From NCBI GenBank assembly GCA_029204225.1, contig CM055095.1, positions 49,608,841 through 49,672,840 on the forward strand: a stretch of 64,000 bases of DNA, written 5' to 3'. Under the pieces are notes generated by a model that worked only from the letters and a program-made list of their open reading frames with translations, ran no database searches and was not told where the DNA came from. Positions 23,645-34,297 of the stretch are shown here, piece by piece (the stretch's first letter is position 1; every line of letters begins with the position of its first letter). The position numbers and the translations under genes are program-made. Origin of the DNA: Diphasiastrum complanatum (lineage: Eukaryota; Streptophyta; Lycopodiopsida; Lycopodiales; Lycopodiaceae).

Positions 23645-25430
23645 TTGGCTTTGCATCCATTGAAAGGTGGACTACTTCTTCTTTTTTTCCAGCTTTAAAA
23701 GGGTGCTTAAAGAGTGATTTTTAGCCAAAATTGAGTTTTTGGACTAGAAATGGGCTATAAGAACCATAATTGACTGAAATCAGAACTTTTGGTGCTTGCA
23801 TGTAATTGATTTATAGGGATTTGGGTCTGATTGCACTCAATTGTGGATTTGATCCACAAATTTTGGCCAAAACTGGTCAAAAAACATGGTTTTTTGATGG
23901 TTTTTGGACTAATTTTGGGGTTCTTCATAAAATTCATGGACAATACTTTGCATGCACATTTCAGAGGTGTAATGAAGCTTTCCTAAGGCTTTCATGAAGT
24001 TTGGTTAGGATTGGACACCATTAAGGGTCTCAAAATGTCAAAAAAATAGTGTATTTTTTGGGACTTTTGAGCATGAACACCTATCAAATGGTGGTCTGAA
24101 CCTGGTGGATCTCATTATAAGCTTAAAGATATGATGGATTGTCTCTGATTTGAGCCATCATGCATCCAATTTGGTTGTGTGAGGCTTAGGCACCATTACG
24201 TTGAAAGTTTGCTTATTGAAGGAGTCCAAAATTGCACTTTTTGCATGATCTGAGCCTAAGATTGCTTTCTAGACCTGATAGAAGCCTCTATGCCTCTCTA
24301 ATGAACCTTAGAAGAGTGCTTGTAACTTATGATTGGATGCATATCGTCCTGGAGATGAATTTTTCAAGATATCACCTTGTAGAAGTGTGCCCTCCTACCT
24401 GAATCTGTATCAGTTACAGCCTGCACGTGTGAAGGCTAGGTGGTAGGGTAATGTGACAGGTGTCTTGTAGAACTACTCTCCCTCCGTACTGTGCTTTATA
24501 GTGACCAATTTGGTGTCCTGTAGAGAAAGTTATGGCTATCAGAAGATTGGCAATTTTTGAACTAAAAGTTGCAAATTTTTCATAATGTTCTAATGCATGC
24601 ACGCATGTAACTCAATGTACTACTTTTCTGTTGATGAAAATATATGGATAGACCTATATGCATGTTTGGATGCATGGTACATGAGTGTTCAGTAGATTAT
24701 CAAAGAAAATTTCTTGCATGAAGCTATTTTTAGCATCCGAGTTTCTAGGCAATTTACGTAAAATATTTGATTTTCTTTTAGAAATCACTGCATGGCATAT
24801 ATGATGCATGTCGGATGTTTCGGAATCCTTTCAGAATGTGATGGTAACTGTGAAACTGCGAAGTTGATGCTTTAGATCGATTTTCATAGTTTAGGTCCAT
24901 AATATCGAACGGAATTTGGAAATCTCAGTTTACGTAAAATTTGATGTAACCATGGATGTTTTGGATTTTTTCAAATTCGTCGGTTACTGATCAAACAGAA
25001 ATCGCTTGTAAAGTGAATGATCTTACTGAGTTGAAATCAGCCAGTTTTTAAGGTCACAGTTCCTCTCACTTTTAGTTGTAGATTTTGGAATCTATCAACT
25101 AATTGGAGCATTTATTGTCTTTTGAAATCCGTAAAGGCCAAGAATAATGCAAATCCTATTGGAACAATTTTTATGCTAATCCATAAGGGGATTTGCCAGT
25201 AATTGAGTGCGGCACTTAATTAGTTGAACAATCAAAATAGTCAGGTTCATTAGTGTTAAACTAGTATTGATACCAAATTGAATTTTTTCCTAGTACAAAT
25301 TTGGGGCTTTTAGTCTAATTCATATTTGGAAGGGAGGAAAGAGATGAAGCCTGAGGGGTAGTTGATTGGTTGATCTAGTCGATCAGTTTTGTTAATCTAC
25401 TTTCAATTCCTGAAGTATAACTGATAGCAA
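23645..25430 (+). other. Non-coding leader-like region of an LTR element
   Basis: No protein motif is visible. The sequence is T/G-rich with repeated TTTTGG-type words, like untranslated leaders of large plant LTR elements. The right end is not defined by any partner LTR. Confidence 0.35.
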
Positions 25431-27090
25431 ATAAGAATAACAATTGGAAATTAATTAAGAAGGTTGCCTCTGAGAATTTGAATTCCTTTTTCCAATGAAT
25501 TAGAATTTCGAGAAATTAAAGATTCTAAGGGAGGAGTGGCAAATCATATAATCCATTTATGGAACGATTTCTATTTTGCAATTGAATTTGGATCTTGCAA
25601 GTGATGGCAGATGAAAGGTGTTTCATACAAGAGTCTAGTAATTTGGATTCTATTTGTGGCATTATAGAGTGTTCTTTTATAATGACTGAGACAACCAAGA
25701 GAAATTCTAATCTGAAAAAGAATTAAGTTTGTTTTTACCGATTCTAAAATAGATATTAGATATCTAGGACAGTATGGTATTCGATTTTATTGATATCCAT
25801 GTTTCTTTTGAGTTAGTGAATACACTTGAGGCATTTCATCTGTACTTGAACAATACATTTTTGTCTCATTCATGCTAGGGTACAATGTGGAGTGGTATTC
25901 TTTGGGTAACACTTAAGGATCATGAGGGATTTCAATGGTTAGATGTATCTCCTGGAATTGGTTGTGATTCTGATCCTATAGTTGGATATAGGATAGCCAA
26001 ATAGTCTTTTTGACTTCTTGGACAAAACAAAAAAAAATATGCAAAGGATTCTTGGAGGAAAAGTTGGTGGTATGGGATATCAGTGATTCCAAAGGAGATT
26101 TCTTGGGTGAGAATGATATGTAGATTGATGGTTAGTAATTATTGTAATGGCCATACTAACGGTGAAATCCATTGGTTTTTTGTTTTGGGTATTTTGGAAA
26201 ATTATGAGATATAGATCCCAAATGGTATCTCATTCTTTACAAAATTTTGGAAGCCCTGAAATCTATTTCTCTATTATTTTAAATCTCAACTTTTTAGAAA
26301 TTTCTGAAATACGAGACAATTGGATTGAGATTCGTATAATTCCTTCCAGTGTAGAACTATGTTGTGAAGGACTATTATAGTTATATGAGATTATACTTCC
26401 ATTTAATGGTGAATATAGCTTAGAATCAATTGATGTTTTCAAATGACTAAGTGGAATATAGACTTCCTGAACCCAAATGATATCTCTATTCGATAGTTGA
26501 TTATTGAGATTTAATATTTCTATAATCGGGATAAGATATTCTATGATTTTGAGGAAAAAGTTCGATTTGTAATAGAAGTGAATACTCATTACCGACTTTT
26601 TCGATCTTTGATATCTTATACGTTGTCTCCTAAGAACTTCTTCATTGAAATTACGAAATTTTCTTTTAAAGGAGGAGAAGAAACAATACGAATAAGACTT
26701 TCGATGGATCAGCCAGTTGCATATATTTTTGAAAAAAGGTCCAGTATGTGTGCAAAGGTAGAACTATCTAGTTGAAATAGAGGAACTCTCTAAGTGATTA
26801 TTTTGAATAATCTGAAACTAGAGGAGTTTTGGGGATGTGAGCTGTGAGATATTCATGAATATGGGAAGTAGTGGTAAAGCTTAAATTAAGGTTCACTGAT
26901 TGTTGGCAAGTACCATTTTGTTATGGATTGGATCAGAGGAATAAAGCTTTAATCTTAACCTTATGTCCAAAGATGTATGTATAAGTTACCCTAATCTTAG
27001 TTTGAACACTAAGATTTGAAGTAGGCTGATTGGTTGAAGGAATTTTTGTAGTGGGTTTCTTTCCTTGCCTAACATGAATCCAAGATCTAG
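25431..27090. other. Unassigned AT-rich region with moderate open frames on both strands
   Basis: Two frames stand out: minus 26589-26263 (108 codons) and plus 26578-26775 (65 codons, containing EITKFSFKGGEETIRIRL). Neither matches a family I recognise, and neither has neighbouring exons or LTR marks. The frames are longer than expected by chance only slightly, given the high AT content. I do not call genes here. Confidence 0.3.
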
Positions 27091-27099
27091 TCAATCTAG

Positions 27100-27705
27100 T
27101 ATCAAAGAGACGGAGTTAGTTGTCACGCGGAGGTTCATTCCTATGAGAGCGATAGTATAGTTCAGATTTCAACATGAATGGAGGATCTAACACGACATCC
27201 ATTAACACTAAGCATTAACACTATATCCATTAACCCTAAATCCACAACAATGATAGAAACTTACTCTTCTCTCTCTCCCTTTCTCTCTCACAAAAAGCAT
27301 AAGAAATAGCAATCCCAATAATGATCAGATCCAACAATTATCTAAATCCAAAGAAAGCATGAGAAATGGAGGAAAAGAGAGGAAGAGCAAGGACATTCAT
27401 CAATCCATTTCTAAAGAGAACCAATCTGCTTTATTGAAATGAGGAAATGAACATCAGGAGCAACTCGAGTTGGTCCCTTTTTATAGTAGAGAGGAGGACC
27501 CTGGCCTCTGAATCCTATTGGTCCAGTCTTGCCTCTCTTTTTATTCAAGTTAAAAAAAGTGTGGGAACCATCAAAATTGGAGAGAAACCCAACTTTATTC
27601 ACTAACTTGACATTTAGGCCCTGCGACATTGAAAGTCCCGCAAAAAGGCCTAAAGTCCTTTATTAACTTCCAATTAATCAAATAACTATGTGATCATTGG
27701 GCTTG
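27100..27705 (-). repeat. LTR fragment of the ORF-X/gypsy family, minus orientation
   Basis: Its reverse complement follows 5900-6470 closely: TGATCACATAGTTATTTGATT, a GGGCCTAAA(T/A)GTCAAGTTAGTGAATAAA block, a CTATAAAAAG box near 27480, a GAGAGAAAGGGAGAG block and the terminal GCTCTCAT(A/G)GGAA(T/C)GAACCTCCGC. The first ~75 bp of the LTR, including TGTTGG, are missing at the right end. Confidence 0.7.
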
Positions 27706-28675
27706 CAAACACTTAACCAAGCCTAAAAGTGATGATCCAAACAGTCTTAAATGGTCCCTAAGAGTTCCATGAAGCCTTCATACAAATCCTATGAAGCAGT
27801 ATGGGCTGAGAACCATGAATTCTTGATTTCTAGAAGTCAAAATTGCTACAAACTTGATGGAATTGAAACGTAAGCCTCCACCCATCAATTTACAGGTTTG
27901 ATAGCTTCTTGGGAAGGTAAAAAGGAATACAAATCATGCCAAAAAAAATCCAGAATGATCCCCTTATGGATTTAGAAAAATCCATCCCCCAAAATTCACC
28001 AAAATTGGTCAATTTTTTACTTCCTACAAATCCAATTGCTGGAATTCTTGGCTCTATCTTCTAGGACAACTTCAAAAGACTATGTTTCATCTATTCCCAG
28101 CTTCAATTGATGTTCAACAACCTCCTACCATCCAATTTCATGAAAAAACAAGCAAAAATCTTGAATTTTAGCCCTTTCTAGGTTTTTTCACCATGCCCAA
28201 TTGGAAATTAATGGCAAGAATGTTTTCAAAATCCACATGCAATCCAAAATACAGAGTTATAACCAACCAATTGATCTGAACTTGCTGGATTTTGAATTCT
28301 ACCCTCCATTTTGTGCCAAAATCATGGAAAACAAGCCAAATTTGGTCACAAAAGAGTCTAGAATCCAAATACATGGGAAGATCCAACATGCAAACTGAAT
28401 TTCAACTACTTCAAAGTGTATTAACTTGCTGTAAATTTTAGATCCTTAGCTAGTTTTGAGCTACACATGCTAAAACTCCAAAAAAGACACCAAATTTGAT
28501 TTTCTAGTACAATTCTCCATAAACCACAATGAATTTGAGAGAGATATGGAACATGCAAATTGAAATTGGGAAGATCCACCACCTTGCAACCCTGCTCCTC
28601 TCCTTGGATGAGAATACTAGTTGAATACCACCAAGTTCCAATGAAAAGCACCACCTCTCCAAACTTGTAAGCCTT
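27706..28675 (-). other. Non-coding leader of a minus-strand LTR element
   Basis: It lies downstream (minus strand) of the primer site at 28676-28687. No coding motif is seen; the reverse complement is rich in CCAAATTTGG and ATTTTGG words like the leader at 23.6-25 kb. Confidence 0.35.
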
Positions 28676-28687
28676 GCTCTGATATCA
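28676..28687 (-). other. Primer binding site, minus strand
   Basis: TGATATCAGAGC on the minus strand (one mismatch to TGGTATCAGAGC), placed just after the LTR 29207-28691, mirroring the site at 23633. Confidence 0.55.
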
Positions 28688-28690
28688 CTA

Positions 28691-29207
28691 TAAGGGAAGC
28701 TCCTTAGATCCTACTTACAAATCCCAAATACAAAGGATAACACACTATGGAGAAACCACCCAACCAAGTAGAAGCATCCAATCAATCTCTAGAAGCCTCA
28801 CCCCCAGGCCGAGGAACAAGAAGCATGAATGTAGAGTGAGAGCCTGGCAATGAATCAAGAACCATGATGTGGAGTAGGACGAGTTTGGACCCAATATATA
28901 GAGCCAAAAGCATCCTGGGCACTTAGCCATGCATAGCCCTAAGTTCCCTATACATAGATTCACCTAGAATAGAGTACTATGCATGGACCAACTATTCATA
29001 GAATTGCTATTGATAACTCTACACGCATACATTGTCTCATACCTTGTCTAAACTCCATTTAGTGTGTTCTAGGCCTCACAAGGATATTAGTTACTTTCGG
29101 GTCACGTCCAGTATGACGTGGCACAACTAACAGCTTGTTTCATTGGAGTACCGTGTATCCAATACTAGGAGTATATTGTATCCTATGTACTGGTCATGGA
29201 CATAACA
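28691..29207 (-). repeat. LTR (5' LTR with adjacent primer site), minus orientation
   Basis: On the minus strand it starts TGTTATGTCCATGACCAG at 29207, a diverged version of the LTR start at 29564 and 23153, and ends next to the primer site. Its interior differs from the other two copies over much of its length. Confidence 0.6.
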
Positions 29208-29564
29208 CATGGTGAATGAATGCAAGAGAGGAGAGGCTCCTGGCTACAAGGATCAGAAAATTCAATAGGTAGATGGGTGAGTTTCCACTAGTATATATTC
29301 TCTCCCAGGAGGAGAAAATATTCCTCTTAGGATTCCCATGCAACCTGGAATAGCAATTGACCTCCTATTCTTGCATTATAGTAGTCAAACACGATGCAAG
29401 TGCTCCTATGTCCAATTATAGGTCTAGGCCCTCATATGATTATTGGTTACTTTATTGGCCAAGCTTGGAATGAGGAGGCATAACTAATAACCACATACAT
29501 TGGAGTGACCGACTATCCATGTCAGGAATGATTCCGAATCCCATATACTGGACATGGATGTAAC
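28700..29564. repeat. Right arm of a 23-29 kb inverted LTR pair
   Basis: Inverted relative to 23153-23632; about 350 bp (29215-29564) align well with 23153-23515, and the rest is a second, more diverged copy. The arms are about 5.6 kb apart. Confidence 0.6.
29208..29564 (-). repeat. Truncated 3' LTR, minus orientation
   Basis: On the minus strand it begins TGTTACATCCATGTCCAG directly after a polypurine tract and runs to CATTCATTCACCATG, where it meets a second LTR of the same family. It is an inverted match to 23153-23515. Confidence 0.75.
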
Positions 29565-29580
29565 ATTCTTCCCCCCTTAA
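29565..29580 (-). other. Polypurine tract, minus strand
   Basis: The minus strand reads TTTAAGGGGGGAAGAA immediately before the LTR start TGTTACATCC, a typical gypsy plus-strand primer. Confidence 0.8.
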
Positions 29581-31326
29581 ACTAGTTTAGTCCTCAGAAC
29601 GAGTAACTTGAGAAGACCCAATTTGTATGCTTTTAACTCTTTTCCATGAATCAATATCCTCAATTTGACCAACCAACCTAATCAAGCACTTAGAGATAGA
29701 ATGATTTTTCAATTGTTTATCTCTGATTCAGAGTACTCTTTCAGATTCCGAAGGTACATTGAGCGATAAGTCCTCCAAATGGGTAAAATCTTCAATATAT
29801 CCAACTGTCATCATCATATAAACTAAATTCACATATTACATTGGATGAGCAGTTGACCACCAATCATGAAGATCAAGTTTAAAAGCTAACGAATCAATCT
29901 TGTAACTTTCACAGTTACCCTGAAAATCCATCCTTAGTCTGACTTCAATATCAAATAAGTACTTAGAGATGGAATAATTATCAAATTATCTATCTCTACA
30001 CTAAAGTACTATATCGACCTTTAGAAGTACACTAAGAGATAAATCTTCTATTGGGTCTGCTTCTCTCCAATCTAGTAACATCACCTTCATGTAACCTCAA
30101 TTTACATGAATCCTTGGGTGAAATGTCACTTTTCATTGGAAATCAATATTCAAAAGTTAAAGATCCAAACAATTATAGTCCAAGACTATCCACAATTACT
30201 TGTAGACCTGTCATAGATGCTTCTTGTTACCAATACACTTAGAATTTTTTCAAAAAACTAAGGTACAACCATTCATCCTACAAAAATCTCTAGGAGATCC
30301 ATTAGATAAAAATGATTTTAACTCAGTCTTGAGTACCCCAGATACTCGCTTGAGTTAAGTGCTCTATTCCTTAAAACATATGCAAGGAAATAGCAACCAT
30401 TCAATCATGATAGACTTAACTGCTCCTAATGAACTAGAGATTTTAGGTTGAAACTAGTACACAAGCATTCCTTGACTACAATCTGTAAAGGTAAGCAAAT
30501 TTCTCATAAGTAAGCAATTACTTAATGAAAATGCCTGTGAGATGTACATAATCCCAAATATGCATTGGAGTAAAGACCATTATAACATCCGTCTTTAACT
30601 ATATAAACTTTATACAATCACCTAGAACATCTAGATATTACAAAGTTCTACTGAATTCCAACTGAATTCAGTGGTTATCCTTAGTATTAGTTAGACTATG
30701 TCATCCAATATGAGCTCACTGAGATTCAGTAAATAACTTAGGATATACATCTCATTCAAGAAATATTCAATATCAAGAATCTTCTATATTCTATGCACAC
30801 AACTCTCATAAATGAATCCAGATGACTCACAAATCATGTGTCTTATAAGCAATATATATCAAAATAAACAGTTCTTGGTGAATTCTCTTCACACTACTTA
30901 TTCAACCAATTAACTTCTAAACAGGAGTAATCCAATTACTCAAGTCAATTGTAAGTTATTCAGAAATCTTAAATGTCTAGGTACTGAATTCATAAATTTC
31001 GAAACAATACCACATTTAAATCCTCATCCAAACCATCAATTAGTTTGTGAATTATCCTTTCTACAGAGAAAACCATCAACATGCAAGTAACTGTTCCACA
31101 CATTACTTATTCATATGTCTATGCACTCTGACTAGTTTAAGTACACGATATAAATTCAGTACATAGGAAACACATAGCAGATCCACAATATTAGGATGAA
31201 TATAAGCAGCATATCCAACTATGTCCATATACATAAATATAGGCTATAAACTGGTAGATATCCATAATTCGCATATGTTACTCACATAACTCACTGAGAA
31301 TCTTGCAACTTAGCTACAAACAAACT
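29581..31326 (-). other. Non-coding or fully decayed interior between gag and 3' LTR
   Basis: About 1.75 kb between the gag at 31327-31926 and the polypurine tract. I find no protease, RT, RNase H or integrase motif in any frame, so pol is deleted or decayed beyond recognition, or this was a gag-only element. Confidence 0.4.
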
Positions 31327-31926
31327 CTACTTCAGTAAATAAGGCAACATACTGACATTCAGCTCATCATCTAAATCTTCATCCTCCTCCTGAATTGCAT
31401 TGTCCATAGCATTTTGCAAAAGTGCGTACTCATTATGGCATTTCAGCTCACGTCTGATCTGTTTAGGTAGACCTGACAAAAACCACATAATCATGGCATT
31501 TTCATTAATCAGCTCAGGCTCACATTCAGATCTAAGACGTTTCACCCTTTCGATGTTATCTTGAACCATTTCCCGCTTTCCCATTTTAATTTTACGTAAA
31601 AGTAGGAAAGGGTCGTCCATAAACTTCTGCGGTTTGAACCGTGTGATAAGGACTCGTTTAACAACCTCCCAATCTGTACGCTCAGTTTCATCTTGGTTAT
31701 AATACCAATCTTGTGCTGCGCCTATTAAGGCCATAGGAAACAGCTTAAGTTTATCTTGAGGATAAATCTCACCATAGACCTCACAGGATTCAGCATAGAT
31801 TTGAAGAAATCTAACTGGATCTGTTAATCCATTATATTTGGGTAGATCCAATCGGGGTTCTCTTCTAACAATAATTGGATTGACCTCCTGTGGAGCACCT
31901 TTAGGAGTAGCTCCAGGGGCAGCCAT
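31327..31926 (-). CDS. Ty3/gypsy gag, open N-terminal 199 codons
   Basis: An uninterrupted frame with a clean Met start (MAAPGATPKG). Characteristic retrotransposon gag blocks are PRLDLPKYNG, DPVRFLQIYAESCEVYG, DKLKLFPMALIGAAQDWYYN, DWEVVKRVLITRFKP, DDPFLLLRKIKMGKREMVQDN and MIMWFLSGLPKQIRREL. They lie at about residues 20-170 and end in an acidic tail. It forms the capsid-like domain; the zinc knuckle is absent, so the protein is shorter than a complete gag. It is the best-preserved relative of the gag pseudogene at 6583. No pol follows. I cannot tell whether it is expressed. Confidence 0.8.
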   Translation of the reverse strand: MAAPGATPKGAPQEVNPIIVRREPRLDLPKYNGLTDPVRFLQIYAESCEVYGEIYPQDKLKLFPMALIGAAQDWYYNQDETERTDWEVVKRVLITRFKPQKFMDDPFLLLRKIKMGKREMVQDNIERVKRLRSECEPELINENAMIMWFLSGLPKQIRRELKCHNEYALLQNAMDNAIQEEDEDLDDELNVSMLPYLLK

Positions 31927-32159
31927 TTTTACAAATTTAGATCAAATCGATAATGAGATTGGATATAGATTTTTCCAAAAAACTATCTCAGATTAGATCT
32001 GCTTGCTCTATTCCACTTCTCAAGAATCTGATTCTATATGATGAAAAACTTTTCGAAATTCGATCAATCGATACTTCTCAAAAATGATAAATCTCTCAGA
32101 ATCCAATTCAGAATAATATCATATTTGATCCAAATTTTGACAGAGACTTGATCTAGAAA

Positions 32160-32530
32160 ATCAAAAACTAAAAATAGGACTGGCGAAGGTTCTCTAGGCG
32201 AATGTTGGCTCGACGAAGGTTCAACAATGCTATTTTGGAAAAAAAAAAAAAAACTCTCTGAACATTTTTCTGGATATTTTTTTGGGAAATAACCTTCGCC
32301 GACTTCTCAGATGGAAGATCTGACACAGATAAAACTATGAAAAATCGGACAAAGGTTTCTGACACAAGGAAATACAGTTTTTGTAATCTGGCGAGGGTAA
32401 AAATCAAGATTTTTTGTGATCTGATCAAGAAGAATCTTCACCGAACTCAAAAATAGTATTTTTTTTATAAATAGACCATTCTGAAAGCTCGACGAAGGTT
32501 CTTGCAAAGGATCAAGAGTAATACTGGTAA
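32160..32530. repeat. Degenerate GCGAAGGTTC repeat array, left block
   Basis: The words CGAAGGTTC, GCGAAGGTT and their reverse complement GAACCTTCGCC recur every 30-80 bases in AT-rich DNA, spaced irregularly. The same words reappear at 33735-34080 on the other side of the gypsy RT fragment. Confidence 0.55.
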
Positions 32531-33012
32531 TTTTGCAAAAAAGTGACTTTTTTAGACCATGAGACTGCTTTTTGCAATTTCAACCCTCGGATAATTCAGC
32601 AACGGTATGTCCAGATGGGATATCGAGATCCATAGTATGGATAACGAAGAAACAAGCTAAGCAACATTATAATACGGTCCTGAAATGAGAAAATCCCCCT
32701 CAAAAGATCGATTCAAAGGAAGTGCCACCTCTATTGGATAAAGGCTGTCAAGAATGATTCTTCAAGTCAGATTTCCAGCAAGACATCATCGTCTAGGAAG
32801 TCTTCACCTGTGAAGAAAGATTTATTATCCTGAAAGTCATCACCTCCACGATCAATTCCTGCTAATAAGGCTAAACGAAGATCCAAGACAAGTCCTTTGA
32901 AAAAAGAACAAGCAAATGTAGTCCAGCATGATATGCCAGAGCATTTTAAACGTTATACACTGGATGATGTGGTTATCATGTTACTTAAAGCACATCGTGG
33001 AACACATGCCGG

Positions 33013-33708
33013 AATCTAAAGAGGTTTACGATGGCCCAGCTAGGACGCAGCCAATGAATCTTGTCGAACCAGGAGAACCGAAAAAGATTGTACAAGTGGG
33101 ATCACAACTTACTCCTGAATAGTATCAAGCACTCAGTTTGTTACTTATTAAGTATCAAGATTGCTTTGCATGGACTTATCAAGATTTGAAGGGTATTCCG
33201 ACATCAGTGATTGAACATACCATACCTTTAGTACTTGATGCAGTACCAAAGGTTACAAAGTTCTATCGCTGTAATCCTAATGTGGCAGATCTGATAAAGA
33301 AAGAACTTCAGAGATTGCTTGACGCCGATTTCATTTATGAGAGCAAGCATACCAAATGGATTTCACCGATTGTCATTGTTCCTAAGAAAAATGGGAAATT
33401 GCGAATCTGTGTGAATCTCAAAGCATTGAATAAAGTGACACAAAAGGATCACTTTTTGTTACCTTTTACTGAAAGCATTTTGGATCGTCTTGCTGGAGCG
33501 GAAGCTTATAGTTTCCTGGATGAATTTAGTGGTTACAACCAGGTTAAGATTGCACCTGCCGATCGCCACAAAACTGTTTTTGCAACAGAATGGGACACTT
33601 ATGCTTACAAAGTAATGTCGTTTGGACTCTGTAATGCACCAAGTTCATTCCAAAGAGTAATGCAATTTGCCTTTAAAGATTATCTACAAACCTTAGAAAA
33701 CCACTGTT
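33013..33708 (+). pseudogene. Ty3/gypsy reverse transcriptase, N-terminal half
   Basis: The frame follows the Tat/Athila-type RT: YQDCFAWTYQDLKGIP (linker), RLLDADFIYESKHTKWISPI, VIVPKKNGKLRICVNLKALN, FLDEFSGYNQVKIAP carrying the motif A aspartate, and VMSFGLCNAPSSFQRVM. It stops after FKDYLQTL, just before the YxDD box, where the sequence turns into the GAAGG repeat region. One stop (33119-33121) separates the linker. The element reads toward ORF-X on the same strand, suggesting one original element. Confidence 0.85.
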
Positions 33709-33734
33709 TTGGGCAGATTTGGCCAATACAGTAT

Positions 33735-34080
33735 CAAAAACCTTCGCTGAGCTCTCAGACTGTACATCCACCCTTGATCTATCTAAATTGAGGTGGGCAA
33801 AGGTTCCTGACAAGAGAAAATTCAATTTTTGAGTTAGGCGAATGTTCAGTGATATGCCATTTTGGGAACCTTCGTCGAGCATCATAACCTCATTATGAAC
33901 CTTCGCTGACCTGCTAGATAATCTTAAATTGTCAAAATTAGGTTGTCCATAGGTTCATATTGTGAAAAAATGCATTTATGACAGTACCTGGGCGAAGGAC
34001 CCTCTTCGGCGAAGGTTCATCCTTCGCCAGCCCTGAAAAACGTCCGCTTGATAGGTTCAGATCCCTAGAAACCTTTGCCG
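33735..34080. repeat. Degenerate GCGAAGGTTC repeat array, right block
   Basis: GAACCTTCG, CGAAGGTTC, TTCGCCAGC and CTTCGCTGA words recur in both orientations, matching the block at 32160-32530. The array abuts the broken end of the RT fragment. Confidence 0.5.
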
Positions 34081-34297
34081 AGATTTTTATAGCCTATCTT
34101 TACAATACTGCACATGCCTGCAAATTTTTGTTCAGAACTGATCAGCCAAACTACTATTCAATGTAATGGACCCACCAAATTCACCTATAAGTTGGCTGAA
34201 TTCAATTCATTTCTCACTTGTGCTAGCGAAGCTCTTGCGAATTTTCCTTGCGACCAAAGACTTCCAACATTCCTGTATTGCCTTCTGATACACTTTC

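Noticed and set aside
26147-26775. Two small host genes
   Set aside because: Antisense-overlapping frames in very AT-rich DNA, without recognised domains or splice context.
33013-33708. Endogenous pararetrovirus (caulimovirid) RT
   Set aside because: The linker and RT text are of Ty3/gypsy type, and polypurine tracts, LTRs and gag of gypsy elements are nearby; no movement-protein or coat-protein motif was seen.
32160-34080. CRISPR-like array
   Set aside because: The repeat words are short, degenerate and irregularly spaced in a plant nuclear context; no cas-like genes.
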